From Amyelois transitella (lineage: Eukaryota; Arthropoda; Insecta; Lepidoptera; Pyralidae): a stretch of 64,000 nt of DNA. Positions 22,764 to 33,598 of this stretch are shown here, piece after piece. The position numbers and the translations under genes are program-made. The stretch is from assembly GCF_032362555.1 (NCBI RefSeq), contig NC_083520.1, positions 5,766,001 through 5,830,000 of the forward strand. Reading direction: 5' to 3'. The notes beneath the pieces were generated by a model, which was not told the DNA's origin, ran no database searches, and was given only the letters and a program-made list of their open reading frames with translations. Position 1 is the first letter of the stretch, and each line of letters starts with the position of its first letter.

Positions 22764-22829
22764 TAGCATACATTTTGTACGAAACTATTCGTCAGTGACA
22801 GTGATAAGCTTCGTACAAAATGTATGCTA
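22764..22829. repeat. 20-bp perfect inverted repeat, 26-base loop
   Basis: TAGCATACATTTTGTACGAA at 22764-22783 is exactly complementary to 22810-22829. It begins 18 bases right of the Helitron end. Confidence 0.75.
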
Positions 22830-23354
22830 AAATACGAGTATCATGTTACTTATCGGCCCGTCCCTACACTGCTATGTCTCTTCATGGGAATATCATAAAA
22901 TCATATTATTGTACCAAGTCCCATTTATAACTTTATATTTAAAAATTTCAAGACCCATTTGGTTTGGGATGTGCATTGATATGCCAGTCAATCAAAAAGT
23001 ATCCCTTTTTTAAATATTAAGTTTGCACAAAATTTTCTAGTTCATATTTCTTGACTTTTTCCCGAAGGATCTTGATGATCCGAGACCTCTTCTAAAACCT
23101 AAAATTTTACTCATAATTCATTAATATAATACCAGTAAATGGTTTGTGGACATAATTATCTTACCTTGAATCAGTACTTTAACGATTGCATAGTAATATG
23201 TAATATTATGTTATTGTTTGCTATCTAAATAAATAAAAAATCTTAACTTTACATAATACCTATAAGATAGCAACCTGAACTAATTATATTTTTATCAATC
23301 GATTGTCCTTGTAGGCTTAGTTGGCTACCGCGGTTTAGTGACTGTGATATATTA

Positions 23355-23510
23355 ATCCAATTACACAAATAATCACGTCTGTATTCCATACGGGATAGAC
23401 AGAGACAACAGTCTTGAAAATACTGCAAGGCCACCTGAAGCTGTACGGTTTGATGATGGAATTAAGATTAAATTAGTGACAGGTAGCTAACTCATCGCCT
23501 CTATAAGTCA
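23355..23510 (-). mobile_element. Diverged microsatellite-tailed SINE, 5'-truncated
   Basis: ATCACGTCTGTATTCC, GATAGACAGAGACAACAGTC, GTGACAGGTAGCTAACTCAT and similar blocks match the minus strand of the SINE at 5361-5626. Confidence 0.65.
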
Positions 23511-24496
23511 TCTAGTCATCGTTTCATCATGTAATCTAATTAATTGTTACTTTGCACGACTGTCACTTGATAACATGAAGTCATTTTCATTTTTATCAGA
23601 ATATTTTCGATATCACAGGAGTCTTCATATATGAAGAGCCTCATGGTCTTGTTTAAAAAGAAAAAGTAACATCCTTTCTCGTATCCTGCTTTATGCAGAA
23701 AGGAATGAAAGCTAGCAAATCTAGCAACGTTTCTACAGGTTTTAAACGGTACAATTACCAAGTCATACGCATACGCAATCTTTACTAGAATCTGATACAG
23801 GGGTCCGCTAGATATACAAACATGTGTTACGTTACATCATAACGTAACACGAGCTGAGAAGCAAACCTATGTCCAGCTATATTGCGGTTCACCGCTCGAC
23901 CAGTGGCAGTCGAGGTACAATTGGATCCTTACGGTATTAATTACCAATGACAGATGTGGATATAGGACAAAGAATATATACTTACTTATAGGAAAAACCA
24001 CTCTCCAAAGTAATTCCGAGAGCGAGTATATTTTTTATTTAACTAGATAGGCTTAATTCGAAGGGGGTACCCCCTTAATTAGAATAAGTTAATCTCCGGG
24101 AAGAAATTGTCTAACATTGAATGTCTTTCGCCTCTGTCTGTTCCTTAGATAGTTTAGAGAGAGTTACATAATACAGATAAATATCCAAAACGCAGGTTTA
24201 TAAGAAAATGTTAGTTTATAAGAAAATGTTCTTGATTAGAACCCGGCACCTTGTGTCTCAGAGGCAAGCACAGAACATTGGTCGACAAGATGCTTACGAG
24301 TAACATATGATTGCGTTTATGGACAGTTAATGCAATTACACGCACGGAAATCTGATTATTCAGATTTCTATGATTGCACGCTATTTTTTCCTAAACTACT
24401 CCTCGTGTAAGATATCGGTTGATTTTTATACGACTTTCACTATGAAATTGATAATTTCTTCAGAAAACACTAAATGGATACAATACTTACTTAACT

Positions 24497-24880
24497 GGGA
24501 CCCAGTTCAAGAGCGTCGGTGGTCGAATCGGTAAAAATGCGTGCTGCGCAGAAATGCACGGGTTCGAATCCCACCTCGCCCACGTTCCAATGACTATTTT
24601 AGAATTTATGTACGAGTACATTAGTTTGAATAGTAATCGAGTCTTACACTAAGGGAAAACATCGTGAGGAAACCTGCACATTTAGGCAACTGGATGTGTA
24701 ACCATGATCGATCTAATACGGGTTAGGTTTACCTGCAAAGGTTGCAGAGGTCAGATGGGAATCGCTTCATGTCTGACTCACTCAATCCAGGATCTATGGT
24801 CAAACCCATATACCCCGGGGTTCTCTCCCTCCAGAGAGGTGAGGATGCAACCGGGACTAAAGTCAAGAGAATGGAGACTT
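24497..24880 (+). mobile_element. tRNA-headed SINE, fullest copy in window
   Basis: The head contains pol III promoter boxes: A-box TGGTCGAATCGGT at 24510-24522 and B-box GGGTTCGAATCCC near 24562. The body has AAAACATCGTGAGGAAACCT, GTGTAACCATGATCGATCTA, GGTTGCAGAGGTCAGATGGG, CTCACTCAATCCAGGATC and GTGAGGATGCAACCGGGAC. Its length is about 380 bases. A free tRNA is excluded because the sequence after the T-arm does not pair back with the 5' end. Seven or more partial copies are present in the window. Confidence 0.82.
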
Positions 24881-25914
24881 ACTTTGGTACAAATATTTGC
24901 AAGGTCGATCATAAATTGAAAAAATATATCATTAGATAGTTAACATCTCTCTAATAAGAGAGCTAATCGGAGAAAACTCAGCCAAAACACACGTTGGCCG
25001 TGCGAGATGGGGTCACGGTTCAAGTGAAATGAACCGTCTTACTGTTTCCTCTAGATTGCGAACTCCACAGACTAAAGACTATAATAAACAGAGGGCCCTG
25101 AACTACATAACACAATTGTTAATGCTGACATTGAGACAACATTGGCCAGTTAATTTTGAGTGAATTTCGTAATTGTTATTCACTACGATACCTTTCATGT
25201 CAGTAAAATTACAAATTACTTTGCGAGCAAAAAATAAAATATAAGTAAGTAATAGGTAAATATATCCGGCAAAGAATTTGTGGAAAATGAACCCATGACA
25301 TTCAACTAAAAAGGAGGCAATAGCGATGATGAAAAGCGCATGCATGCTATTGAATTAGTTTGGTTAGCGCATGTACACCAAAACCAGACGAAAGAGGCAT
25401 TTTACTATGTTCTAATCATTGTTGCGTACAACAGATCGTTATATTCAACCCACCTACTAATTGATCTAATTCTCGAACATTTTAGTACCAGATTCTTGTA
25501 ATATAGGAGGCATTTATTCTGTTTCAAACATACAGGAAATACAGGAAAACCAGTTTTAGATAAAAACCGCTTCCAGGATAAGGGTTTGTCAAAATCGGTC
25601 TAGCAGTTTTTGAGTTTATTCAGTACAAACAAAAATATATATAATTTCTCCTTATAATATTACTAGCTGTTGCCCGCGACTTCGACCGCCTAAAGTTCGA
25701 GTTGAATCTTAATCATACAGTCCGATACAGACAGACAGACAAAAAATGTAAAAAAAAAATCTCTATCCGTTTCAGTCAAAATATTAAATGTACAGACAAA
25801 ATATTTTTACCGTTTTATTATATGTAGTATTTTGATTTTCAGTTTTTTTAAATAAAATACTCAAACAACACAAAAAAAATATTTTTAATAAAAATTAATA
25901 TATATCTTGTTTTT

Positions 25915-25985
25915 GTTGGGACTCGAACTCGGACCGCCAACTTCACAGTCTCACGCGCTAACCACTGGACCATCGAAGCCGTTGC
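25915..25985 (-). repeat. tRNA-derived SINE head
   Basis: On the minus strand, TGGTCCAGTGGTTAGCGCG (A-box) and GAGTTCGAGTCCC (B-box) are spaced as in a tRNA. The predicted acceptor stem (GCTTCGA with CAAAAAC) does not pair, so this is not a functional tRNA gene. Confidence 0.6.
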
Positions 25986-26014
25986 GGTGGTGTCGAAATT
26001 AAAGTAGACTACAT

Positions 26015-26187
26015 ACATATGGTTACGTCTATATCCCTTGCGGAGAAGACAAAGCCAACAGTCTTGAAAAGATTAAATGCTATTTGGCTTAATGATAGAA
26101 TTGAGATTCAAATAGTGATAGGTTGCTCGCCCATCGCCTAAAAAAGAATCCCAAGTTTGTAAAACTATCCCTTAGTCGCCTTTCACT
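26015..26187 (-). mobile_element. Microsatellite-tailed SINE, 5'-truncated
   Basis: CATACATATGGTTACGTCTA, CAACAGTCTTGAAAAGA, CTCGCCCATCGCCTAAAA and CCTTAGTCGCCTTT follow the order of the minus-strand reference copy at 5361-5626. Confidence 0.7.
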
Positions 26188-28224
26188 TATATTTATAATG
26201 CTGTCGTATAATGATAAATGACTTTGGCTTTTAAATTTCGTAAGTTATTTGCAGGCAAACTCATGCCTTGAGTTCATTCAAATGTCGATAACTTTTTTTT
26301 AGTGAACCGATTTTGATGAAACAAACTTTAAATGTTCTTCTGAGTTAATACAAAGCAATTGGCGAAAGTTTGAAGTAAATCGGTTCAGTACTTTCGGAGA
26401 TAATCGTGATCATACATACAGACAGACAGACAGACAGTCAAGAAATTAAAAAAAAATATTTTTGCTTTCTATTATTCATTCTAAGTGTCCCTCTATCCAT
26501 TTCAGTCAAAAATACTAAATTTACAGACAAAATATTTTTACTATTTTATTATATGTATAGATATAGATAATGGGTTATATATATATTATAAGTTCTGGTC
26601 TAGTCAAAAATAACTCAGATTTTTTTTTCTAGGTATTCTACATTCATTTTGTTGAAATGAAGTTAATAGGCTTACCTAAATCTTGCGTCAAAAGTGACTC
26701 GAGTAATAACGTTTTTGTTTTTTTTTTATTTCAATAGCTTACGTGTTTTACAAATTTTCAACAGAATTTTTTTTATCGTAAACGAGTTGAGATAAGATAT
26801 GGCGACGCATGCCAAAGGAAGTCATGTGTATCGGGGCGAGGGAAAACGATCGATCCACTCATGCATAGATTGTCAAGTCGAGCCGGCTGATATAACAATA
26901 ACAAAGCAAGTATTATTATATTAAGAACGACCACCTGGCTAGGATATATACTTGTTATATAGCTGTTTTATCAAAACTATCAGCACAATGTGATTTTCCA
27001 ATATTGACTCAAATAAAGCACTCAAAACCAGAAAACGTGTCAAATTATATATCACGAAACACCTTTTGTCAGTATTTTAAATTATCAAGTTCGTAGGATT
27101 TCTATAAACATTTCTTATTTCCAGATTGTACGCATAAGTAGAAAAACAGGGAAAGGTCGATTCCGGTTCACCGATCTATATCGATTAGGTACGCTCAAGA
27201 GAATTAACGCTAAATACTTTTTTATCGAGTTGAATAAGGCTTGAAATGCAAATAAATAAGATGTAAAAAAGTCTGTTGTCTTAGAATACTGAAACATTGT
27301 CGATAATATGAATCATTTAATCGTCCTCGAGAATAACCTGAGTATACCTAAATGTGTGTCATATGATACCAATTTTGTTAGTATGCGACTTGTAATGGGC
27401 CACTCCCACACATATTGTGTATCCGTTCGTGGTGCAGCGGCGCGTAAACAAATAAATAAGCTATTGTTTCAGTTCCAAATGAAACAAAGAGGATCTCTGA
27501 CAAAGAGCAAATTTCGTTTTCTGATCATGAGTAACTAGTTATTGCCCTGGGCTTCGCATAGAAATCCGGATGAATTCATCTTTTCTTAAGCAGATATGTC
27601 ACTATACTTAGGTATATCAAATTTCAGAAATCTTTTAAGTAGTTTTGATTGTGTGTTGATCGGTCATAATAAAGTGATATCACCATTAAGGTAGGTATTA
27701 AAAATATGGTGTTAAAATTACGTTTGTCACCTATGTAAACAATCCAAATATACTTGCATTATGACAAAGCTACGATTCTATCTTTGTTCTGACTTATTCA
27801 TTTAAGGAGTATAAGAATACATATCTTGAAGGACGAGTCCGTTCTCTAACCTATTTTCACTATATGCGCAGGCGCAGGTGTCTTTAGTTACAAAACAGCG
27901 CGGCCATTGCAATGCGGAAGCAGTTCAACTGGTATTTACTTGGATTTCGATCTTAAACTTCTCGTTTTACTAAATGCTTTGAAGTAGGTAAGTATTTCTG
28001 AAACAGCTGGCAAAATTTTATATTTAACTTTAATCGTGTTGCCATAAACCATACTTCCACAAGTCTTAAGGCCAAAATTAGCCAAATCGGTCCAGCCATT
28101 CTCGAGTAAATTACAGCAAAACTAACTTCATGATAAATTTTTTATTTAGCCTTAGTTATTATTTTAGTTGCTCTGTTGTCTTTGCATGTATTTACCACCG
28201 AAAACCTCAATTTACAACAACTTT

Positions 28225-28460
28225 TTCTTTCTCCTGGCGTCAATCCTGGTTACACCCCTAAACGGTATTGGGTAAGTCAGTTATTTTCACGAAGCGACTC
28301 TGGTCAGACTTCCGCAACCTTTGCAGGGGAACCTATTCCATATATCATCATGGCAAAACTTCACTAGACGAATGCGCCTTTTCCTTAGTTGCCACTTACG
28401 ACGTAACATAGCTAAGAGATGGAGTGGCCCTCTTTTATATTCCCGGGAACCTTATGGCTG
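28225..28460 (-). mobile_element. Chimeric SINE: tRNA-SINE 3' half fused to other SINE's 5' end
   Basis: 28225-28375 matches the 3' half of the tRNA-headed SINE on the minus strand (GGTTACACCCCTAAACGG, CAACCTTTGCAGGGGAACCT). 28388-28460 matches the 5' end of the other SINE (AAGAGATGGAGTGG, CCCGGGAACC). The frame spanning it is not a gene. Confidence 0.6.
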
Positions 28461-29112
28461 ACAACTACTTACACAAAATACTAAAGTTAGAATCACCTTT
28501 GTTAATTGACCTGAGTGGACATGACCTCGAACGAAATTGTAGGCCGAGGTTCGGACCAAACGAGTTTCTGTATTTAAAGTCAAGCTTTTTGTCGATGAGT
28601 AAGACAGGTGTTACATTTTATGTCGATTTCAAGTGTATATTTATCCAACGCACCAAAAATATATAAGTAAAAGACATTATATCATCTTTAGGGGGCTCTA
28701 ATTTTATGGTTTTAATTCCAAATAAGACCGGCAGGTAGAAAAAAGGAGGATTATATTATTTTAAATGGTGGATTTTATTTGCGACATTTAAAAAGCTGCT
28801 ATGGTTAGAGAATTATCAGAGTCATCATCATACAAATCCTTTAGTTACGTGTGAAATAAGAATATTACATACCTATAAGTATGTTGCTAAATTTGAACAA
28901 TAATCTCGCCGTATTTCGCATTTCTTTGTGATGAATGGTTAGTTTGAATTTCACCGGATGTATTCGCTGAATCATCTATATATCTATAAACAATAGAAAA
29001 GTGTCGAAATTCATATGTTGTCTTATAATTTAAGAGATAGGATACCGAAATTTCAGTTACTATCGCTAGAGGCATTCTGTAATTAAGGGGTACGTGTCCG
29101 GAGGCTTTTATG

Positions 29113-29184
29113 AGTAGGACTCACCATATATATAAATATATATCTCATTGGAGCCCCCATAGTGTCATGATGGTGAGCCCTACT
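29113..29184. repeat. Fold-back repeat, 15-bp arms
   Basis: AGTAGGACTCACCAT (29113-29127) pairs with 29170-29184 with one G-T type mismatch, around a 42-base AT-rich loop. It may be a relic of a small fold-back element. Confidence 0.5.
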
Positions 29185-29723
29185 TGTCCTGTGTATAGTG
29201 CATGTGAGCAGTGAGTTTTTTCCAGTGTTAAAGATAAAAGGTCCTAGCGCCAATAAACAAAACTGTTTGCAGATTAAAATCTTCCTTAAAAAGTCACATT
29301 ACTTATCTAGTACTTATGCGAGTACGTGTTGTGTAATTAATGATGTGTGTGACGCACGTTAGCGGAAATCAGTTACAACTGGCGATCAAAATTATATGCG
29401 CGAACACCGTAAACAAACCCCCCATTAATGGAAACATGGTGTCTGCTGGTCAAATCTTAGAGTCATCGCAAAATAAAATGAGAAATTGAAACTGAAATGC
29501 TAAATTGGAAAATAAATAACTATCCTACAGTTAAAAAGTGTGAATACGAAATAAATAGAATAAATTTGTTTCTTGCTTTTTGGTCTCTTTATTTTTTAGT
29601 AATCTTTGCATTTATATCATTAAAATTAAGTCTGTCTTGGCCATTAACCCTATTCAATTTGCACTTACTGTATGTACTGAACGGTATTTTATGATTTGAT
29701 GTGTGTGGCTATCCGGCTTGATT

Positions 29724-29860
29724 TTTTATTTATTTATCTTTATTTAGGCAACAAACAGTCGTTTACAAATAGAAATTTACATAAACTATGAGTACAATTT
29801 AAAGACCTATAGTGCCATAAAGTGATGTACTTATATAATAAAAAGGGTTAATTACATGGC
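29724..29860 (-). repeat. Probable LINE 3' tail
   Basis: TTTATTTATTTATCTTTATT followed by AGGCAAC...ACAGTCGTTTAC reads on the minus strand as a 3' UTR ending AATAAAGATAAATAAATAAA. That form is typical of lepidopteran non-LTR elements. There is no coding part. Confidence 0.4.
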
Positions 29861-31029
29861 AGGAATAAATTGATCTTGAATATACTTTCATTTAAATCTT
29901 TCCTTCGGTTTACATAATCTTGACAGCCACACGATATATCATAGCTAGCCACCTTAGCTATCAATGCATTTTTTTATCATGATTATATCACATGGTATTT
30001 TATTTATTTGTGTCACTTATGTTTTATCTGATGGAGGAATATGATCCCCTTAAATGCAACTGATGCTGACAACGATTGATATTGTTTCTTTCTAAATGCC
30101 GCAAAAACCATTTTTTTTTCTCTGTCATTGGTCCCAAATTGCCAAAATAAGGTACGTAATTGCAATGTACCTATGTCTATGTAGGTTGACGGTTGCATAC
30201 TAGTAAACTGAATATAGTGTTATGAACTCCTGTAATTAGTTAACGGCACACTTTAAGCACCGTTACTAGCCAATGTTCGTTCGGATTCACCTGTGTTATG
30301 TACCTATTAACGTTGATTCAGACCGACGCAGTGTGAAATTGCTTTTAATTTCCCAAAATTATATCTTTACTATGTTGGACTAGATAAGTGTAACTTTGAA
30401 TTGCAAGCAAGTACAAAAGAGAAAATTGAAATGTGGCTAAATGCACTTATATTTTTTTTACTGTCTTTGTAACGATGATTTTTAACCCTTAAAACTATAA
30501 ACGTTTTTCTTTTTTGATCGCAACTCGAATCTTAAATCGATCAATTTCCTTAGGTACCCGTGTCCCTTCAAATCATGATATGAGTATTATTCACATCCGA
30601 CGACAGCCACAGGAAAAGATTCAGTCTTCTTTGCGAGGGAGGATGTTTAAGTAAGATTATTTGACCAAAATTTATAAAAATATAATAATGACGTTAACGA
30701 TAAAAAAGGACTTTAACACGTTTCATCCCAGGAAATTACGATTGTTTTCTTACGTTGTCCACTTATCGATTACAATCATTTATTGTTTGCATGTAGGCAT
30801 TAGTCATACAGCCACACTGCGCAGGCGCTGGATCAGTCTAAGAAGGAAGCATTTAATTTGTCTTATAATCTTAGGATTTAACTTTTAGGTTATTGGCTAG
30901 AAAATTACTTATCACTGTTTCTTATTTTAGTTATAACAATAAGCCGTCCAATTAAACGTGGCCTTTGAGTATTGTGACTATTAGAACTCTCTATCCTTAA
31001 TGGAATAAGGACGCGGTATGTGCATTGCA

Positions 31030-31286
31030 GTGTGGTTCCCGGGACCAGTACAAAAAGAATAGGACCACTCCATCTCTTTCCCATGGATGTCGTAAAAGGC
31101 GACTAAGGGATATGCTTTCAAACTTGGGATTATTTTTTTAGGCGATGGGCTAGCAACCTGTCACTATTTGTGTTGTACTCAATTCTATCATTAAACCAAA
31201 TAGCTGAGAACGTGGCATATCAGTTTTTTCAAGACTGTTGGATCTGTCTACCCCACAAGGAATATAGACGTGACCATATGTATGTA
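31030..31286 (+). mobile_element. Full-length microsatellite-tailed SINE
   Basis: It runs from GTGTGGTTCCCGGGACC through ATGGATGTCGTAAAAGGCGA and GGCGATGGGCTAGCAACCTG to GACGTGACCATATGTATGTA. I could not find a clear target duplication, so the insertion is probably old. Confidence 0.8.
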
Positions 31287-31289
31287 ACA

Positions 31290-33598
31290 CGCAGTATGTG
31301 TGTGTGTGTGTTTGAGTGCGTTTAATATGGAATCTATTTAATGATTTTTTTCTATAAAGGAGGATTTTGTCTAACTTCTTTTAATAATTAAAATTAGGCA
31401 TGATAGAAACAAATATCAACTTCTCCAACTATAGAAATAGTTTAATTCAAACAGTTATCTTTATTATTAGTAAGAAAATTTATTACCGATACTAAACTTG
31501 TGGCCCAAATTATTGCTAACCGTTAGTATTTAATGTCCCAGCCTAATGAGAATATCGCCCACTACCTACCGCTAAATGCCAACTACAACTAGCGAAAGTT
31601 TTTATTCCACCAAACATTTGAGATTCACGTAGGATCGATATGAAAGTTACATATACTATTTATTGAATGCGTGATGCATGTGTACAATCGCCTATAGACA
31701 AAATTGATCTGCTCATGGTTTGGTTTAAAGGAACAGAGAGACGACTGTACATCTTAGTGTTTATGAGCAGAGCTGGTTTGAAGCCACTTAAATTAACAAT
31801 TTATTATGACACTGGACACAGGTCTACGGGTTGTATCGTAAGTTTGTTTATTAAAATTTGCAGTATATTTATTACATAGACAACAGATAAAATAAATGAC
31901 AGAAATGTAATTAAGTACTATCTTTAAAAGAAAAATGTTGTTTCAGTGTTTATTTTATTTTCTACGAGATACGAATATGTTGTAGTACCCTAAGAAATAT
32001 GAATGGGTTCAGTTGAAATAAACTTGAAAAATACTGAATCTAATGTAGACTCTATGGCTCTGATCCCTATAGTCACTGGATAGAGTCCAAATCATCATAG
32101 GTCAAAATTACCTGATCTTTAGAATTTACCTGGTGAGAAACGTGGAAAGAACACGCAGTGGGAAAAACTGCGTCAATCACACATCATGAACTCATCTTTT
32201 CATACAAATGTACAAGGTATATGTCCTTTTGTGTAGTTTATAATAGAGATCCCCTCATGTCGTGCTGCATTGCTGGGCTCAAGGTCTTCCTCCTGATTGC
32301 CCGCACTGAGCGCCAAGCGTGAATTACCGATGTTATCGTGGCGCCCGCTTTCATATTTAAATTCTTTGTCACGCCTTGCTGCGCCATTTGGACGTTAAAA
32401 TACTTACTGCAATAGAATCAGTGAAGATTTAAAAATCTCTATGCTTTTTGAAGCTTTTATAACACAAAGTTAGTTAAGAGCTAAAAATGTTGTATGTTGC
32501 AATTTAGAATGCATGAATGAATAGTGACAACAAGAAAACAAACGTTAACAACACACTTCTCTAGATAAAAACTAGGAAATGCCACGCCGCGGTTTTGTTG
32601 CTCTATTACGATAACGCTAACCTTTGAGATTGTATCAGATATGCATTGGTATCCGCTTATCTGTGACAATATCAAACAAGCTTATCTCTCGCTTTGTGAC
32701 TAAGGATACGAAAGAGATATGGGGGATTAACATTGCAGTATCGTAGTACAGGTAAAAGAATATAGTACTAGTTAGTATTTACACAGTATTGGCGGGTAAA
32801 CCTTATTCTAATCCGTGCTCAATATCATATAGAGATAAATTCTGTTATTGTGTGAATGAATCTGTACTTTGACCTACTAAATATATAATATTTGGAACAT
32901 CTTAATTTTAGACCGATACTGAGGTTTATGATTTCTTTTTTAACTCAGTCTGTTAGTTTTTACATAGATTGAAAGTATAAAGGAAGCGAGACACTTTTTT
33001 GCTTTCAAACCTAACTAACCAAATTCCTACTCCGACGATAAGCCGATTTGAATTTGAAATTTAGCATCTAGGTTATCTAGTCTAGGGGTGCCCTAAGAGA
33101 AATTTATATTTTTTTATTATAAATCTTAAATACACCCGTATTTTAGATTTATAATTTTTTTGCTCTTCACTCATAAATGGCGTTTGTAAACAACTAGACA
33201 TGGTTATAGATATTTTTATTTTTCAAATTTAAATGAAACTACAACTAAAATAAGTAAAAAATTGTTTGTCCTTTTCATTGTTTGTTTCCATTTATTTCAA
33301 CTTAATCCCTTAACTTAAGTAAAACCTTATCAAACTTAAAAGAGAAATAGCAAATGTTTAGATAAAACAAATTGCCTATAGCCTATTATTACCTATATCA
33401 CCAAATAAAACACATGGCATAAGCAAGTTTTATTTTAGCCACAACATAATCTTGAAGGTTTACAGATACCGAAGATAGGTCAAAGTAGGGAATGTTATGC
33501 GGGAAAACAAACTCCAGAATCCAAACTAAAGAATAACTGCTGGGTCCATGCAATGCTTAGAGAAATTAACTACTTTACATATTTAGATTAAGAAGAAT
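31290..33598. other. No gene seen
   Basis: The stretch is AT-rich with a short (GT)n run near 31295-31310 and a mildly GC-richer patch at 32270-32400. A faint Helitron-like fragment lies near 33000-33110. I find no supportable reading frame. Confidence 0.5.

Larger units (their letters stand above)
25580..26575 (-). mobile_element. Helitron-like composite with nested SINEs
   Basis: On the minus strand a unit ends GTCGCGGGCAACAGCTAG|T (CTAG at 25663-25666), the hairpin-plus-CTAG end of Helitrons. A TTTCAGTCAAA...ACAGACAAAATATTTTTAC block occurs twice in direct orientation (about 25770-25820 and 26500-26550), bracketing nested insertions. One is a tRNA-like SINE head at 25915-25985 and the other a microsatellite-tailed SINE at 26015-26187. 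Left of 25663 lies the end of another similar unit. Boundaries beyond the CTAG are approximate. Confidence 0.5.

Noticed and set aside
24497-24570. Free tRNA gene
   Set aside because: A and B boxes are present, but the acceptor ends do not pair and the sequence continues into a SINE body.
24704-24939. Overlapping open frames of 65-71 codons
   Set aside because: They lie inside the tRNA-headed SINE and recur in broken form in other copies.
25915-25985. Minus-strand tRNA gene
   Set aside because: The acceptor and T stems do not close; the context is a nested SINE in a Helitron-like element.
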